Of a DNA stretch of 59,308 nt, positions 32,016-41,839 are shown one piece after another. This stretch comes from Gemmatimonadota bacterium (GTDB lineage: Bacteria > Latescibacterota > UBA2968 > GCA-2709665), in NCBI GenBank assembly GCA_028874335.1, contig JAPPJY010000058.1, positions 1 through 59,308 on the forward strand, written 5' to 3'. Position numbers and translations under genes: made by a program. The notes below the pieces were generated by a model, which did no database searches, had not been told where the DNA came from, and was given only the letters and a program-made list of their open reading frames with translations. The first letter of the stretch is position 1; each line of letters starts with the position of its first letter.

Positions 32016-32588
32016 AATGACAGACTCCCGAGATCTCCCGGACCACGGTCAGATCGGCAGGGCACGATCCAAGCGCGGCGGCGGTGCGCAATAGCGGCAG
32101 GAATTGTTCCGATAAAAATCGGAATTATGCAGCCTGAATAACGTACGATAAAATCACTTGACAAGGCTTTTGCCAATGCTTTTATTAGGATAACGTGGAA
32201 GACCATTTATAACACCCTTTCCAACGCACTCCACCATATATGCGACAGGCGTCATTGTAGAAACACTATACTTTGTGGTACAACGGCCTACACTTCAGTA
32301 ATAATTCAAGCAACGCAGGCCAACCTGCCAATCGTCAAAACATTCCACGCGAATGGATCGAAAGTAACGGATCCATCCGCGAATCACCTTACGGAAGCAC
32401 CCCAGGCTGATCGTATTGACCGGTTCCACCGGTCCACAATAGCTGACGCGCCGGATTCTGAAGGTGGTTTTTTGCAGGATGTTCGTGACGGGGAGGCATA
32501 CCCGACGCCCACGCCGCTCCGTCGGTAACCGTTGCGGCCGAAATCGTCCACGGACCGCGGCACGTAACTAATTTTTAGGGAGGTAGAC
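32016..32588. other. Gene-free region with a promoter and long leader
   Basis: No coding frame on either strand is convincing. A 7-bp hairpin TTCCGAT-AAAA-ATCGGAA (32107-32124) may end the ankyrin transcript. TTGACA (32158-32163), 17-bp spacer and TTTATT (32181-32186) form a plausible plus-strand promoter. This would give the small membrane-protein gene a leader of about 400 nucleotides, AT-rich at first and GC-rich later, which could hold a regulatory RNA. I recognise no known riboswitch in it. Confidence 0.45.
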
Positions 32589-32918
32589 ATGGCAGGTAGA
32601 GTTATCGTAGGTCTCATCGCCCTCGGTGCGATCATTGGGGGCCTGGCTGGCGACGCGTTCCTCGGTGAGGGCATTCTTGCGCTCGTGCTGGTCATCCTGG
32701 GTCTCGCCTATGCGGGCGTTGCGATCGACGCTGAGGACGCAACTGCCTACCTCGTGCTCGCACTTGCCGTCGGCGGCGCGGGTATGGCCAACGTGCTGGG
32801 CAACATCCCGGGAATCGGCGAGCAGCTGGATGCGATCGTCGACCTGGCCGGTGTCTCACTGTATGCCGGTGTGGTCACCGTGCTCGTGCAGAGGACGCTG
32901 AATCGCCTCAAAGGATAA
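32589..32918 (+). CDS. Small hydrophobic membrane protein, family not recognised
   Basis: A 109-residue protein made almost entirely of hydrophobic segments: about 4-22, 27-46, 50-68 and 84-102, so probably four membrane helices with short polar turns. The segment 'NVLGNIPGIGEQLDAIVDLAG' between helices 3 and 4 is amphipathic. A strong AGGGAGG site stands six bases before the ATG, and the codon use is GC-rich like the neighbours, so expression is likely. It is monocistronic after a long non-coding leader. I do not recognise the family. Confidence 0.7.
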   Translation: MAGRVIVGLIALGAIIGGLAGDAFLGEGILALVLVILGLAYAGVAIDAEDATAYLVLALAVGGAGMANVLGNIPGIGEQLDAIVDLAGVSLYAGVVTVLVQRTLNRLKG

Positions 32919-33102
32919 GCACCGCAGCGGGATGAGCAGCCTATAACGGCAGGCATGACTCTCGCAATCAGCCAGCGAGAGAAAGGGAATCCTCGTCACA
33001 ACGCGTCCGCCCTGCCGAAGACGGACGGTATTTGACGGTCCCTCAACACAAATTCAGAAAGTTCTCAGCCTGCCAGAAAGCCGAAGTTAAAGCGTTTCAA
33101 TA

Positions 33103-33181
33103 CAGGTCGCCGGATTCCCAGACCCGATTCCGGCGACCTGTTCGTGTACGCGAGACCCCCGGGGGGAACGCCCGGGGGTCT
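33103..33181 (+). terminator. Two tandem perfect hairpins in the 32919-33278 gap
   Basis: The 360-base gap holds no gene. CAGGTCGCCGGA (33103-33114) pairs perfectly with TCCGGCGACCTG (33129-33140), and AGACCCCCGGG (33153-33163) with CCCGGGGGTCT (33171-33181). A weaker 7-bp hairpin lies at 32959-32981. None has a clear T tract, so they may be terminators of another type, RNA-stabilising structures or repeats. Confidence 0.45.
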
Positions 33182-33278
33182 TCACCTGTACAGCTGGTCC
33201 GCGCCGGCGTCTCTCCTGTCCGCGAACAAGCCGCCCCGATGATCTGGCGACGGCCCGGCACACACGGAGATTTGTGCG

Positions 33279-35423
33279 ATGTCTCCCGATAACACACTCA
33301 AGAATCCTGTCCTGGTGTTTATCCTGATCTTCGTCGGATGTCAGCCTGACGAAGGGGTGACGGTTTCCGGCGCGGTCGCGAAACCGGGAACCTATCGGTA
33401 CGTATCCGGTAAACCGGCGGCAGATTATCTGGGAGATGCCGGAGGCGCAACGGAGGAGGCGCTGCTGGACGAAGCCTTTGTGTCGCGCGCGCAGCCCGAC
33501 AGGTCGGCAACAGAAACCGAAGATATCACAATTCCACTGTACGAAAACCCCGAGGTATCGGCCGGAGACGAGATCCGGATTCCCGCGCGCATCTATGACG
33601 TGCGACTGGACACTGTCCGTCTCGTGCAAAACGTCCGGCTGGTCGACAGGAGTCGAATCTATCGGATTCCATCGGGCGCACTTGTGACCGGGTGGACGGA
33701 ACGCGGCGTGCAGGTGGCGCTGATGCTGGGACGCGGCAAGGCATACGAGTGGCCCGATACGTCGACCGCGGTGTCGGCCTTTCACTATCTGTACATCCAT
33801 CTACATCCCGGAGAATACCCCCGCCTGTCGCGATTTACCGGTGAGACGGTGGACAGCCTGGAAGCGCTTGAGGACGCCGGAACAATCCAAAGGGGCGTCA
33901 TACACTCCCTGAATTATACGCGTGACGGCGGCCTGCAGCTTCCGCCCGTTGGCTATTGGCGGGTGATGAAGGGCGTTTTCCTGGCCCCGAGGAGCGCATC
34001 GCGTCCAGGAGGTGGAATGCGCCGGCGCCGCTTCGAGGACGGACGCGTATGGACGACTTTTCCGGACGGGCGGCAGCGATGGCAATATCCCGACGGGCGG
34101 GTCAGCGTGAAATTTCCCAAGGGCTCCAGCGAAGACCGGTATCCGGACGGAAGGGTCGTGTATACTGACCGGCGTAAGAACCAGCGAATCACCTATCCTG
34201 ATGGCCGCCGCGAGTGGCGAATGGCGACGGGAACGCGGGTACACCAGGGGGAGGACGGCCGGGTTGTCGGGCACAATCTGGATGGCGTCCTGGTTCAGCA
34301 ACTTCCGGACGGAACAACCCTCGGGGTCCCTCCCAACGTACCTGTGGAGATGCATGAAGCCGAAGGGAAGGCAGCTGTTCCCGCCCCCCCGGCGGGAAAC
34401 AGTCCTGCCGGAGGCGCGCCCGACGCCACAGCGGACGGGCGCTCACCAGAGTCGCCACCTGGCAGGGCCGCGTTGGCGCCTGGCAGCGCTCCGTCGGCGC
34501 CACACGGTCAGGGTTCCCTGCTGATCGTTCCGTCAGATAAAGGTGCGACGGTTGATATATCGGGCGGTTCGACCCGCGAGACTTTTCCCGATGGGCGGCT
34601 GGTGCAGACCGGTACGGACGGACGGACGTTCACCACCTGGCCGGACGGAAGAATGGAAGTCCGGATGCCTGCCGCTTACGCGTATCCGGGCCGGCTGAGA
34701 ACGGACCTCGCAACGGTCGACCGGCTTCCGGAGGCGGTTGCCGTCGGCGAGGAGTTGACCGTCTCGGGACAGGTCCACGGCGAGGTTGAAGATGTAAACG
34801 TGATGGGTTTTCTCGTGCCGGACGGTGACGCGATTGAAGGCGACGTGGTCTGGCGGGGACGGCGGTTTCACGCGCGGTTCCGGTTCGGGGAGGCAGGGCA
34901 TTGTCGGATACAGGTCCAGGTTGTCTTGCCCAAAGCGCGTACGTACACCTCTTCCCATCAATCGGTGATTGTCGGCAATCCCGGCAGGCTGGAAGACGAG
35001 GTGCTTTCCATTGTACCGTATCCGGGGGACGAGGCCGCCCAGCTTCTTCTGATCGATCGAATCAACGCGGCCCGGAAACGGATTCGCCGTGGTTCGGTGT
35101 TTCCACATCCCGAGTTGATGTACGTGGCCCGTATCCGGCTGGAAGAGATGCTTGCCATGGGTTTTGTATCTCATTTTTCCATGACGGGGCTGGACGCGGG
35201 GTGGCACACCGACTACCGGCGGTTGCCCTTCCACCGCGTGGGTGAGAACGTGGCGAGATCGCGTTTTGTCGAAACGATGCACGCCAACTGGATGCTGAGC
35301 GCGGGGCACCGTGCGAATATCCTGGCGAAGCACTGGACGCACGTGGGAGTGGCGGTTGCGGAAGCGGAGGGATCGGTCTGGGGCGTTCAGGTGTTCGGAC
35401 AGGGTTTCGACCAGGGCCCTTAA
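33279..35423 (+). CDS. Mosaic lipoprotein: SLBB-like, PDG-repeat (TCP10_C-like) and CAP domains
   Basis: A 714-residue exported protein. The N terminus has a lipoprotein signal ending 'LIFVGC'. Residues about 26-110 resemble an SLBB domain ('VTVSGAVAKPGTYRYVSGKPAADYLGDAGG...IRIPA'). Residues about 245-345 and 430-465 contain at least eight 'FPDGR/YPDGR' units about 8-14 residues apart, like the TCP10_C/G-box beta repeat of centriole proteins. A Pro/Ala/Gly linker (365-410) separates the blocks. Residues about 585-710 form a CAP/SCP domain ('LIDRINAARK', 'GFVSHFSMTG', 'GENVARS', 'MHANWMLSAGHRANILAKHWTHVGVAVA'). Function unknown; extracellular binding is inferred. Confidence 0.8.
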   Translation: MSPDNTLKNPVLVFILIFVGCQPDEGVTVSGAVAKPGTYRYVSGKPAADYLGDAGGATEEALLDEAFVSRAQPDRSATETEDITIPLYENPEVSAGDEIRIPARIYDVRLDTVRLVQNVRLVDRSRIYRIPSGALVTGWTERGVQVALMLGRGKAYEWPDTSTAVSAFHYLYIHLHPGEYPRLSRFTGETVDSLEALEDAGTIQRGVIHSLNYTRDGGLQLPPVGYWRVMKGVFLAPRSASRPGGGMRRRRFEDGRVWTTFPDGRQRWQYPDGRVSVKFPKGSSEDRYPDGRVVYTDRRKNQRITYPDGRREWRMATGTRVHQGEDGRVVGHNLDGVLVQQLPDGTTLGVPPNVPVEMHEAEGKAAVPAPPAGNSPAGGAPDATADGRSPESPPGRAALAPGSAPSAPHGQGSLLIVPSDKGATVDISGGSTRETFPDGRLVQTGTDGRTFTTWPDGRMEVRMPAAYAYPGRLRTDLATVDRLPEAVAVGEELTVSGQVHGEVEDVNVMGFLVPDGDAIEGDVVWRGRRFHARFRFGEAGHCRIQVQVVLPKARTYTSSHQSVIVGNPGRLEDEVLSIVPYPGDEAAQLLLIDRINAARKRIRRGSVFPHPELMYVARIRLEEMLAMGFVSHFSMTGLDAGWHTDYRRLPFHRVGENVARSRFVETMHANWMLSAGHRANILAKHWTHVGVAVAEAEGSVWGVQVFGQGFDQGP

Positions 35424-35486
35424 CGCCGTTGCCTTTCCCTGTGCCCGGAACCCGCGGTAAAATAGAGCCGGAAGAAAACACTTGAC

Positions 35487-35508
35487 AAAACAGACATATG
35501 TCTGTTTT
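35487..35508. promoter_or_regulatory. 22-bp perfect palindrome, candidate LexA (SOS) operator
   Basis: The sequence AAAACAGACAT is followed immediately by its reverse complement. TTGACA (35482-35487) abuts it, so a bound repressor would block the promoter. It lies 28 bases before the imuA start. The mutasome cassette is LexA-controlled wherever studied, so this is probably the SOS box, though it matches none of the E. coli, Bacillus or alphaproteobacterial consensus sites I know. Confidence 0.65.
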
Positions 35509-35536
35509 TTGTTTGTGAACATTTCTTCAGGAGCAT

Positions 35537-36238
35537 GTGGAACCTTTTTCACCCCCGGCAAAGGTCATCCAGGTGCGGGACGTATCGGACAATATTAAAA
35601 GAGAACGCTTTTCAGCCTTGCAGGACAGCGGATTACAGCGCCTCCGGACCGATCTGAACAGGATCAGGGCCCGGACGAAAACGCCACGCTGGTCGCTGGC
35701 GCATCTGGCCGGGCGCCTCTGCGAACTCTCTTCCGGTTCAGGAGCCGGTCTGCTCACGGCTGCCTTCCGGCTGGTGCTGGATGCGCAGCTCGGGCATGAA
35801 CCGGTGGCCTGGATCACGGCCACGCCGGATACCTTCTTCGCCCCCGATGCCGCCGAAAACGGCGTGGACCTGAATGCCCTCGTCGTCATCCACGTGCCCG
35901 ACGCCCAGTCCGCGGCGCGTTCGGCGGACCGGCTCCTGAGGTCGGGCGCCTTCGGCCTGATGGTGATGGACCTGCACGCCGATCCCGCCATTCCGTTTCC
36001 GCTGCAGGCGCGCCTGGCCCACCTGGCGCGGGCCCACGACACCGCCCTGCTCTGCCTGACCTCAAAAGCCAGGGAGACGCCTTCGCTGGGACCGATGGTC
36101 TGTCTGCGAGGGCAATCCTCCTGCCGGCGCATGGGGGTCGACCGCTTCCAGTACGACATCGAAATTCTGAAGGACAGACGCCATGGACCGGGTTGGCGCC
36201 ACACCGAAATCTGCCGCGGGCCGGACGGCCTGCATTAA
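35537..36238 (+). CDS. imuA: ImuA, RecA-like accessory protein of the SOS mutasome
   Basis: A 233-residue protein in the ImuA position. It has a RecA-related core without a Walker A: 'LAGRLCELSSGSGAGLLTAAFRLVLDAQ', 'VAWITATPDTFFAPDAAENGVDLNALVVIHVPDAQSAARSADRLLRSGAFGLMVMDL', and 'LTSKARETPSLGPMVCLRG'. These match ImuA/SulA-like proteins that link DnaE2 and ImuB to RecA filaments. The start is GTG at 35537, with AGGAG only a few bases upstream. It overlaps imuB by 56 bases, showing tight coupling. Controlled by the palindrome upstream. Confidence 0.85.
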   Translation: MEPFSPPAKVIQVRDVSDNIKRERFSALQDSGLQRLRTDLNRIRARTKTPRWSLAHLAGRLCELSSGSGAGLLTAAFRLVLDAQLGHEPVAWITATPDTFFAPDAAENGVDLNALVVIHVPDAQSAARSADRLLRSGAFGLMVMDLHADPAIPFPLQARLAHLARAHDTALLCLTSKARETPSLGPMVCLRGQSSCRRMGVDRFQYDIEILKDRRHGPGWRHTEICRGPDGLH

Positions 36239-37685
36239 TATCCGCGCGTTGCCGCTGCAACTCCTGCTGAGGAAACATCCGGAGTGGAAGCGAAGGCCGG
36301 TCGCCGTGGTGGAAAAAGAGAATCCTCAGAGCCCCATCCTCTGGGTGAACCCGGCGGCCGGCCGGGCCGGCATCCGCACGGGTATGCGCTATGCCGCGGC
36401 CCTTTCGCTGGATCAGAACCTGTGCGCGGGAACGGTTTCCGAGAGGGAAATCCAGGCCGCGGTGCGGCAGGTCCACGGGCTTCTGGAGCGTTTCAGCCCC
36501 CGGATCGAGCCCTCCAACGACGAGCCCGGGATTTTCTGGGTCGATGCCGGCGGGCTCGACAAGCTCCATACCTCTCTCGAAGACTGGGCCAGGCAGATCG
36601 ACGCCCGTCTTTCCAGGCTGGCGTTAAAGGCCGGCATCGTCGTCGGCTTCGGCCGTTTCGGCAGCTATGCCGTCGCCAGGTCGGCAAGCCGGGTGATCGT
36701 GTTCCCTTCCCCGGAGGTCGAGCAGGCGGAAAGCCGCACGGTGCGGCTGCTGCATCTGCAAATCGACCCGAAGCTGCGCGACCGGCTCGAAAAACTGGCG
36801 GTCCATACCGTGAACGACTTCCTGGCGCTTCCCGCGGGCGGCATTGTGCACCACCTCGGCGAGGAGGCCTGGAACCTCTACCGTTTTGCGTCGGGAACGC
36901 TGTCGCTGCCGATTCAATCCCGAAAGATCCCCGAGCCTCTCCGCGTCCGGATAGACCTGGACGAGCCCGAATCCAATGCACAGAGACTCCTCTTCTGGAT
37001 CCGCCAGCGGCTGGACCCCCTGTTGCGGGCGACGGCAGCACGGTGCCAGGCGGTGGCGGCCCTGCATCTGCAACTGCTGCTGGAAGACGGAGAGCGTCAT
37101 CGCCAGCGCATCCAGCCGGCAAGGCCGACCCTGGAGGCGCCGGTCCTGCTGGATCTGCTCCGTCTGCACCTGGAAACGGTCTCGTTCCGCGCTCCCCCGG
37201 TGGAACTGGCCCTCGAGGCGGAGGGTGTGTACGTCTCCACCGAAGCACTGGACCTGCTGCAGCAGAACCCACGCCGCAATCTCGAGGCGGCCCTGGATGC
37301 CCTGGCCCGGGTCCGCGCCGAGTTCGGCCCCGATTCCGTGCTGTCGGCCCGGCTCAAACCGGGGCACCTGCCCGAAGCCCGTTTCGAGTGGCAGCCCTTC
37401 GGGAAGCTTGCCGTCGCCAGTCCCCAACCGGTCCTCCTGCGCCCCCTGGTGCGGCGCGTCCACGCCTGCCCCGAACACCTGGAAGGGGCTTCCCTTTACC
37501 ACGCGAAAAACCGGAAGCCGACGCCGGGCGCGGGACATCCGCCGGGACACGCGATCAGCGGAGGATGGTGGCATCGGGAGGTCCGGAGAGACTACCGGTT
37601 CATCAAGAACCACCGGGGAGAGCGCCTCTGGATCTATTACGACGAACAGGCGCGTCGCTGGTACGCCCAGGGCCGCGTCGAATGA
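36183..37685 (+). CDS. imuB: ImuB, Y-family polymerase-like mutasome subunit
   Basis: A 500-residue Y-family polymerase relative that bridges DnaE2, ImuA and the beta clamp. The first motif, '[29 protein letters not shown]', lacks the catalytic acidic residues, as in known ImuB proteins. '[28 protein letters not shown]' and '[18 protein letters not shown]' match the palm and fingers. The C terminus ends '[32 protein letters not shown]', the typical ImuB tail. Its stop overlaps the dnaE2 start in ATGA. Confidence 0.92.
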   Translation: MDRVGATPKSAAGRTACINIRALPLQLLLRKHPEWKRRPVAVVEKENPQSPILWVNPAAGRAGIRTGMRYAAALSLDQNLCAGTVSEREIQAAVRQVHGLLERFSPRIEPSNDEPGIFWVDAGGLDKLHTSLEDWARQIDARLSRLALKAGIVVGFGRFGSYAVARSASRVIVFPSPEVEQAESRTVRLLHLQIDPKLRDRLEKLAVHTVNDFLALPAGGIVHHLGEEAWNLYRFASGTLSLPIQSRKIPEPLRVRIDLDEPESNAQRLLFWIRQRLDPLLRATAARCQAVAALHLQLLLEDGERHRQRIQPARPTLEAPVLLDLLRLHLETVSFRAPPVELALEAEGVYVSTEALDLLQQNPRRNLEAALDALARVRAEFGPDSVLSARLKPGHLPEARFEWQPFGKLAVASPQPVLLRPLVRRVHACPEHLEGASLYHAKNRKPTPGAGHPPGHAISGGWWHREVRRDYRFIKNHRGERLWIYYDEQARRWYAQGRVE

Positions 37686-40600
37686 CTGCAACCCCCACCC
37701 CCAATCCGCCCTACGTCCCCCTCTGGTGCAAGAGTAACTATTCCTTTCTGGAAGGCGCCAGCCATCCCGAAGAACTGGTCGAGGCCTGCCGGCGGAACGG
37801 CCTTCCGGCCATGGCGCTTACTGACCGGAACGGCGTGTACGGGATCGTCAGGGCCCACGTTCAGGCCCTGCAGGCGGGCATACACCTGATCGCGGGATCG
37901 CAGATCGGCCTCCGGGACGGATCGGAAATCCTGTTGCTGGCCCAGAACCGGAAGGGCTACGGCAATCTCTGCCGCCTGCTGACCGACGGACATCTGCGTT
38001 CCTCGAAGGGAACGTGTACGCCGGGCCTGGATGAAGTGTGTGGCCGCAATCCCGGCCTGATCGCCCTGTGGATCGGCCGGGGCGGGCCGGAAGCCCCCGC
38101 GGAGGGCGGCCCGGAGCCCGTGCTGGAACGGCTCAAAACGGCATTCGGGGACCGCCTGTACATCCTGTTGGCCAGACACCGCCGGGCGGAGGAGATCCTG
38201 CGGGAAATCCGGCTCCGGGAACTGGCGGACCGGTTTGGCCTCCCCACCGTGGCCGCCGTGGAAGTCCTCTATCACACACCCGAACGGCGCCGCCTGCAGG
38301 ACGTCCTGACCTGTATCCGGGAAGGCGTGACCCTGTCCACGGCCGGCCGGCGCATCCGGCCGAACGACCGGCACGCCCTGACGCCTCCGGACGACCTGGA
38401 CCGCCTCTTTGCAGACGATCCGGAGTCGGTTGGGCGGACCCGGGAAATTGCCGATCGCTGTTCCTTCTCGCTCCAGGAACTGCGCTACCGCTATCCGCTG
38501 GAACGCGTGCCGGAGGGCAAGACTTCCATCCAGTACCTGCGCGACCGGACGTTCGAGGGCGCCGCGCGGCGGATGGGCGAAAAATTCCGGGAGCAGATTC
38601 CACAACTGGAAAAGGAACTCGAACTGATCCAGGAACTGGAGTACGAAGGCTACTTCCTGACCATGTATGAGATCGTCGAGTACTGCCGCCGTCAGAAGAT
38701 CCTCTGCCAGGGCCGGGGGTCGGCCGCCAACTCGGCGGTCTGCTTCGCCCTGGGGATCACCAGCGTGGACCCGACCCAGGTGGAACTTCTCTTCGAACGC
38801 TTTCTGTCCAGGGAGAGGGCCGAGCCTCCGGATATCGACCTGGATATCGAACACAACCGGAGAGAAGAAGTGATCCAGCACATGTACGAAAAATACGGGC
38901 GCGACCGCGCCGCCATGGTGGCCAACGTGGTGCGTTACCGGTACCGGTCCGCCATCCGGGAAGTGGGCAAGGCGCTGGAGGTTTCGGCAACCAGCCTGGA
39001 CCGCCTTGCCAAGCTGGTGTCCCATGAAAGCTGGAGCGACGCCTTCATCGCGCAGGCCGGGCTGGACCCTCAAAACCCGGCCATGCGCCATCTCGTTTCC
39101 CTGGTGAAAGAGATCCAGGATTTTCCCCGCCACCTCTCCATCCATCCCGGCGGTTTTCTGCTGGGCCATCGCCCCGTCCACGAACTGGTGCCCATCGAGA
39201 ATGCCACCATGGACGGCAGAACGGTCATTCAATGGGACAAGGAGGACGTGGAGCAGGCCGGCCTGTTCAAGGTGGACCTGCTGGGGCTGGGCGCCCTCAC
39301 CCATCTGCATCTCTGCTTCGATCTCATGCGGCGGCACCGCGGGCGGGACATGTCTCTGGCCGCCCTTCCCCGGGGCGACGCGCCAACCTTCGATATGATC
39401 TGCCGCAGCGATACCGTGGGGGTGTTTCAGATCGAAAGCCGGGCGCAGATGGCCATGCTGGGACGCCTCAAGCCGCGCAGTTATTACGACCTGGTGATTG
39501 AAATCAGCATTGTGCGTCCCGGACCCATCACGGGCGGCATGGTGCATCCCTATCTGCGACGGCGCAACGGGGACGAGGAAGTCGACTATCCCCACCCTTC
39601 CCTCGTTCCCGTTCTCAGGAAAACCCTGGGCATTCCCCTGTTTCAGGAACAGGTGATGCAGCTGGCCATGGTTGCGGCCGACTACACCCCCGGCGAGGCC
39701 GATCAGCTCCGGCGGGACATGGCGGCGTGGCGGCGTTCCGGACGCATCGAGCGGCACCATCGCCGGCTCGTCACCCGCATGGTCAACAAGGGCATCGAAC
39801 ACGAATTTGCCGAACGCATCTTCAACCAGATCCGCGGCTTCGGCGACTACGGCTTTCCCGAAAGCCATGCCGCCAGCTTTGCTCATATCGCCTATGCCAC
39901 CGCCTATCTCAAATGCCACTATCCGGCGGAGTTCGTCTGCGCCCTGCTGAACGCCCAGCCGATGGGGTTCTACGAGCCCGCCACCATCGTCAACGACGCC
40001 CGCAGGCACGGCATTGCCGTGCGGCCCGTCTGCATACGCGAAAGCGACTGGGACTGCACCCTCGAGCCGGCCTCATCCCGCACGTCGGCCGCTCCGTTCG
40101 CCGTGCGCATGGGGCTGCGTTACGTCAGCGGACTGGGCGAAGCGGACGGACGCCGGCTTTCGGACACCACGAGGAAGCGCCCTTTTCAGGACCTCGAAGA
40201 CATCGCCCGGCGCGGCGGGCTTCGCCAGGACAAGCTGGAGACCCTGGCCGAGGCGGGCGCCTTCGAGTGTTTCGACCTGGACCGGCGCGGCGCGCTCTGG
40301 CAGGTCCACGGTATCGCAACCCCGGAGGCGCCGGCGCTGCCGATGAACAACCACGTTTCGCAACCCCGGTTTCCTCCCCTGAGCGGGTTGGAGACCGTTG
40401 CCTGGGACCATCAGGCCGCCGACCACAGTACGCGGGGGCACCTCCTGAAACCGCTGCGTTCCCAGCTGTCCGCCCGCGGACTGCCCACGGCGCGCCAGAT
40501 CAACCGGATGCAGGACGGACGCCGGGTTCGCTACGCGGGGATGGTCATCTGCCGCCAGCGCCCGGGAACCGCGAAAGGCGTTACCTTCATGACCCTGGAG

Positions 40601-40801
40601 GATGAGACGGGGTTTGTGAACCTGGTGATCTGGGAAAGGACGTTCAAGCGCTATTCCCTGCTGGCCAAAACGCTTTCCTGCATGGGCGTAACCGGAAAAC
40701 TGCAGGTGGGAGAGGGCGTCACCCACCTGGTGGTTGATAAAATCTGGAAGCCGAAGCTGGACACCCGAGCGGCCCGCCACAAGAGCCGGGATTTCCATTG
40801 A
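37682..40801 (+). CDS. dnaE2: Error-prone DNA polymerase III alpha, DnaE2
   Basis: A 1039-residue C-family polymerase, the catalytic subunit of the mutasome for translesion synthesis. The PHP domain begins '[22 protein letters not shown]'. The palm carries the catalytic '[18 protein letters not shown]' and '[37 protein letters not shown]'. '[15 protein letters not shown]' and '[39 protein letters not shown]' fit DnaE2. The C-terminal OB fold ('[37 protein letters not shown]') is present. The ATGA overlap with imuB fixes the start; the same frame is open much further upstream only by chance, across imuB. Confidence 0.94.
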   Translation: MTATPTPNPPYVPLWCKSNYSFLEGASHPEELVEACRRNGLPAMALTDRNGVYGIVRAHVQALQAGIHLIAGSQIGLRDGSEILLLAQNRKGYGNLCRLLTDGHLRSSKGTCTPGLDEVCGRNPGLIALWIGRGGPEAPAEGGPEPVLERLKTAFGDRLYILLARHRRAEEILREIRLRELADRFGLPTVAAVEVLYHTPERRRLQDVLTCIREGVTLSTAGRRIRPNDRHALTPPDDLDRLFADDPESVGRTREIADRCSFSLQELRYRYPLERVPEGKTSIQYLRDRTFEGAARRMGEKFREQIPQLEKELELIQELEYEGYFLTMYEIVEYCRRQKILCQGRGSAANSAVCFALGITSVDPTQVELLFERFLSRERAEPPDIDLDIEHNRREEVIQHMYEKYGRDRAAMVANVVRYRYRSAIREVGKALEVSATSLDRLAKLVSHESWSDAFIAQAGLDPQNPAMRHLVSLVKEIQDFPRHLSIHPGGFLLGHRPVHELVPIENATMDGRTVIQWDKEDVEQAGLFKVDLLGLGALTHLHLCFDLMRRHRGRDMSLAALPRGDAPTFDMICRSDTVGVFQIESRAQMAMLGRLKPRSYYDLVIEISIVRPGPITGGMVHPYLRRRNGDEEVDYPHPSLVPVLRKTLGIPLFQEQVMQLAMVAADYTPGEADQLRRDMAAWRRSGRIERHHRRLVTRMVNKGIEHEFAERIFNQIRGFGDYGFPESHAASFAHIAYATAYLKCHYPAEFVCALLNAQPMGFYEPATIVNDARRHGIAVRPVCIRESDWDCTLEPASSRTSAAPFAVRMGLRYVSGLGEADGRRLSDTTRKRPFQDLEDIARRGGLRQDKLETLAEAGAFECFDLDRRGALWQVHGIATPEAPALPMNNHVSQPRFPPLSGLETVAWDHQAADHSTRGHLLKPLRSQLSARGLPTARQINRMQDGRRVRYAGMVICRQRPGTAKGVTFMTLEDETGFVNLVIWERTFKRYSLLAKTLSCMGVTGKLQVGEGVTHLVVDKIWKPKLDTRAARHKSRDFH

Positions 40802-40909
40802 CACCATTTCCCGTAAGGCCGAAATTGCACGGTGCTCTCAGCGCGACCCGAACCGAAAACCCCCGGACGGCATTCCCGGGTTGGCACGAAAAACGGAGGA
40901 AAACATCCC

Positions 40910-41596
40910 ATGTGCGGGCGTTTCACGCAGATGATGACCTGGCGGGAACTCCATGAGCTTTACGCCCTGGCCGAACCCCTGGCGACGCCGGACCTGCAGC
41001 CCCGATACAACGGGGCCCCCACCCAGGACTTCTCGGTATGCCGCACTGACGAGAACGGCGACCGGGTGATCGCCAGGCTCCGATGGGGGCTGGTGCCCGG
41101 ATGGGCCAGGGACATCAAAATGGGCGCGCGCATGATCAACGCCCGGTCCGAGACGGTACACGAAAAACCGGCATTCGGCGCGGCCTTCCGCTCGCGGCGG
41201 TGCCTGGTGCCCGCCGACGGCTGGTTCGAATGGCAGCGGGCCGGACACGGCAAACAGCCCTACTTCCTGGCGCTGGCAGACGGATCGCCGCTGTCCTTCG
41301 CCGGCCTGTGGGAACGCTGGGACAGGGGCGGCGAAGCCCTCGAGTCTTTTTCCATCATCACCACCGCCGCCGACGCGCCGCTCGCGGACGTCCACCACAG
41401 GCAACCGGCCGTCATCAATCCCGAACACTTTTCAGTCTGGCTCGATGAAGAATCCCCCGCCGAAACGCTCGTCGACCTGGCCCGCAATCCCCGCGCCGGT
41501 CCATACGAAATCCGCGCCGTCAGCACCCGTGTCAACAGCGTCCGGAACGACGACCCGGATATCCTCACCCCCATGTCCCAGCAGCGGCTGTTCTAG
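40910..41596 (+). CDS. SRAP-domain protein (HMCES/YedK family)
   Basis: A 228-residue protein that covalently shields abasic sites in single-stranded DNA. Catalytic Cys2 follows the initiator Met in 'MCGRFTQ'; N77 in 'RMINARSET', E107 in 'GWFEWQRA' and H162/H163 in 'VHHRQPAVI' occupy the known active-site places. I start it at the ATG at 40910 because Cys2 must be exposed; CGGAGGA lies ten bases upstream. An open frame continues upstream to 40832 but would bury the Cys. It is 108 bases behind dnaE2, probably part of the SOS cassette, and a terminator follows. Confidence 0.93.
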   Translation: MCGRFTQMMTWRELHELYALAEPLATPDLQPRYNGAPTQDFSVCRTDENGDRVIARLRWGLVPGWARDIKMGARMINARSETVHEKPAFGAAFRSRRCLVPADGWFEWQRAGHGKQPYFLALADGSPLSFAGLWERWDRGGEALESFSIITTAADAPLADVHHRQPAVINPEHFSVWLDEESPAETLVDLARNPRAGPYEIRAVSTRVNSVRNDDPDILTPMSQQRLF

Positions 41597-41686
41597 GTAA
41601 GACGAAGGTCACAGGCGGTCCAGACGGAAACGCTGAATGAAGAGGTGCTACGTAAGACACGAAATATCAACTATATAACCAATGGA

Positions 41687-41722
41687 AGAATGGAGGTCAG
41701 TACAGACCTCTATTCTTGTTTT
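41687..41722 (+). terminator. Rho-independent terminator of the mutasome cassette
   Basis: AGAATGGAGGTC pairs with GACCTCTATTCT (12 bp with one G:U) across a six-base loop, followed by TGTTTTGG. It separates the SRAP gene from the next operon's promoter. Confidence 0.7.
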
Positions 41723-41725
41723 GGG

Positions 41726-41756
41726 TTGACCCGAAACGCAATGGATTGTATATAAT
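41726..41756 (+). promoter_or_regulatory. Promoter of the ATPase/nuclease operon
   Basis: TTGACC (41726-41731) and TATAAT (41751-41756), spaced 19 bp, or TATATA at 17 bp. The AT-rich -10 stands out from the GC-rich surroundings. The leader to the ATG is about 80 nucleotides. Confidence 0.6.
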
Positions 41757-41839
41757 CAATAATACAGCGTTTGGCGTAACCAAAGTGTACATCGCTTGCA
41801 TATTGTGGACTTCCTCGCATCCATCAAAGAGGCATCACC

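Noticed and set aside
36284..37681. Long open frame upstream of dnaE2, in frame with it and running through imuB
   Set aside because: The sequence is low-complexity Arg/Pro/Gly/Ala translation of GC-rich DNA in the wrong frame of imuB. The ATGA overlap at 37682 and the PHP-domain start set the true dnaE2 beginning.
37637..40009. 790-codon frame antisense to dnaE2
   Set aside because: It mirrors the codon pattern of dnaE2 in a GC-rich genome, has no domain and no ribosome site.
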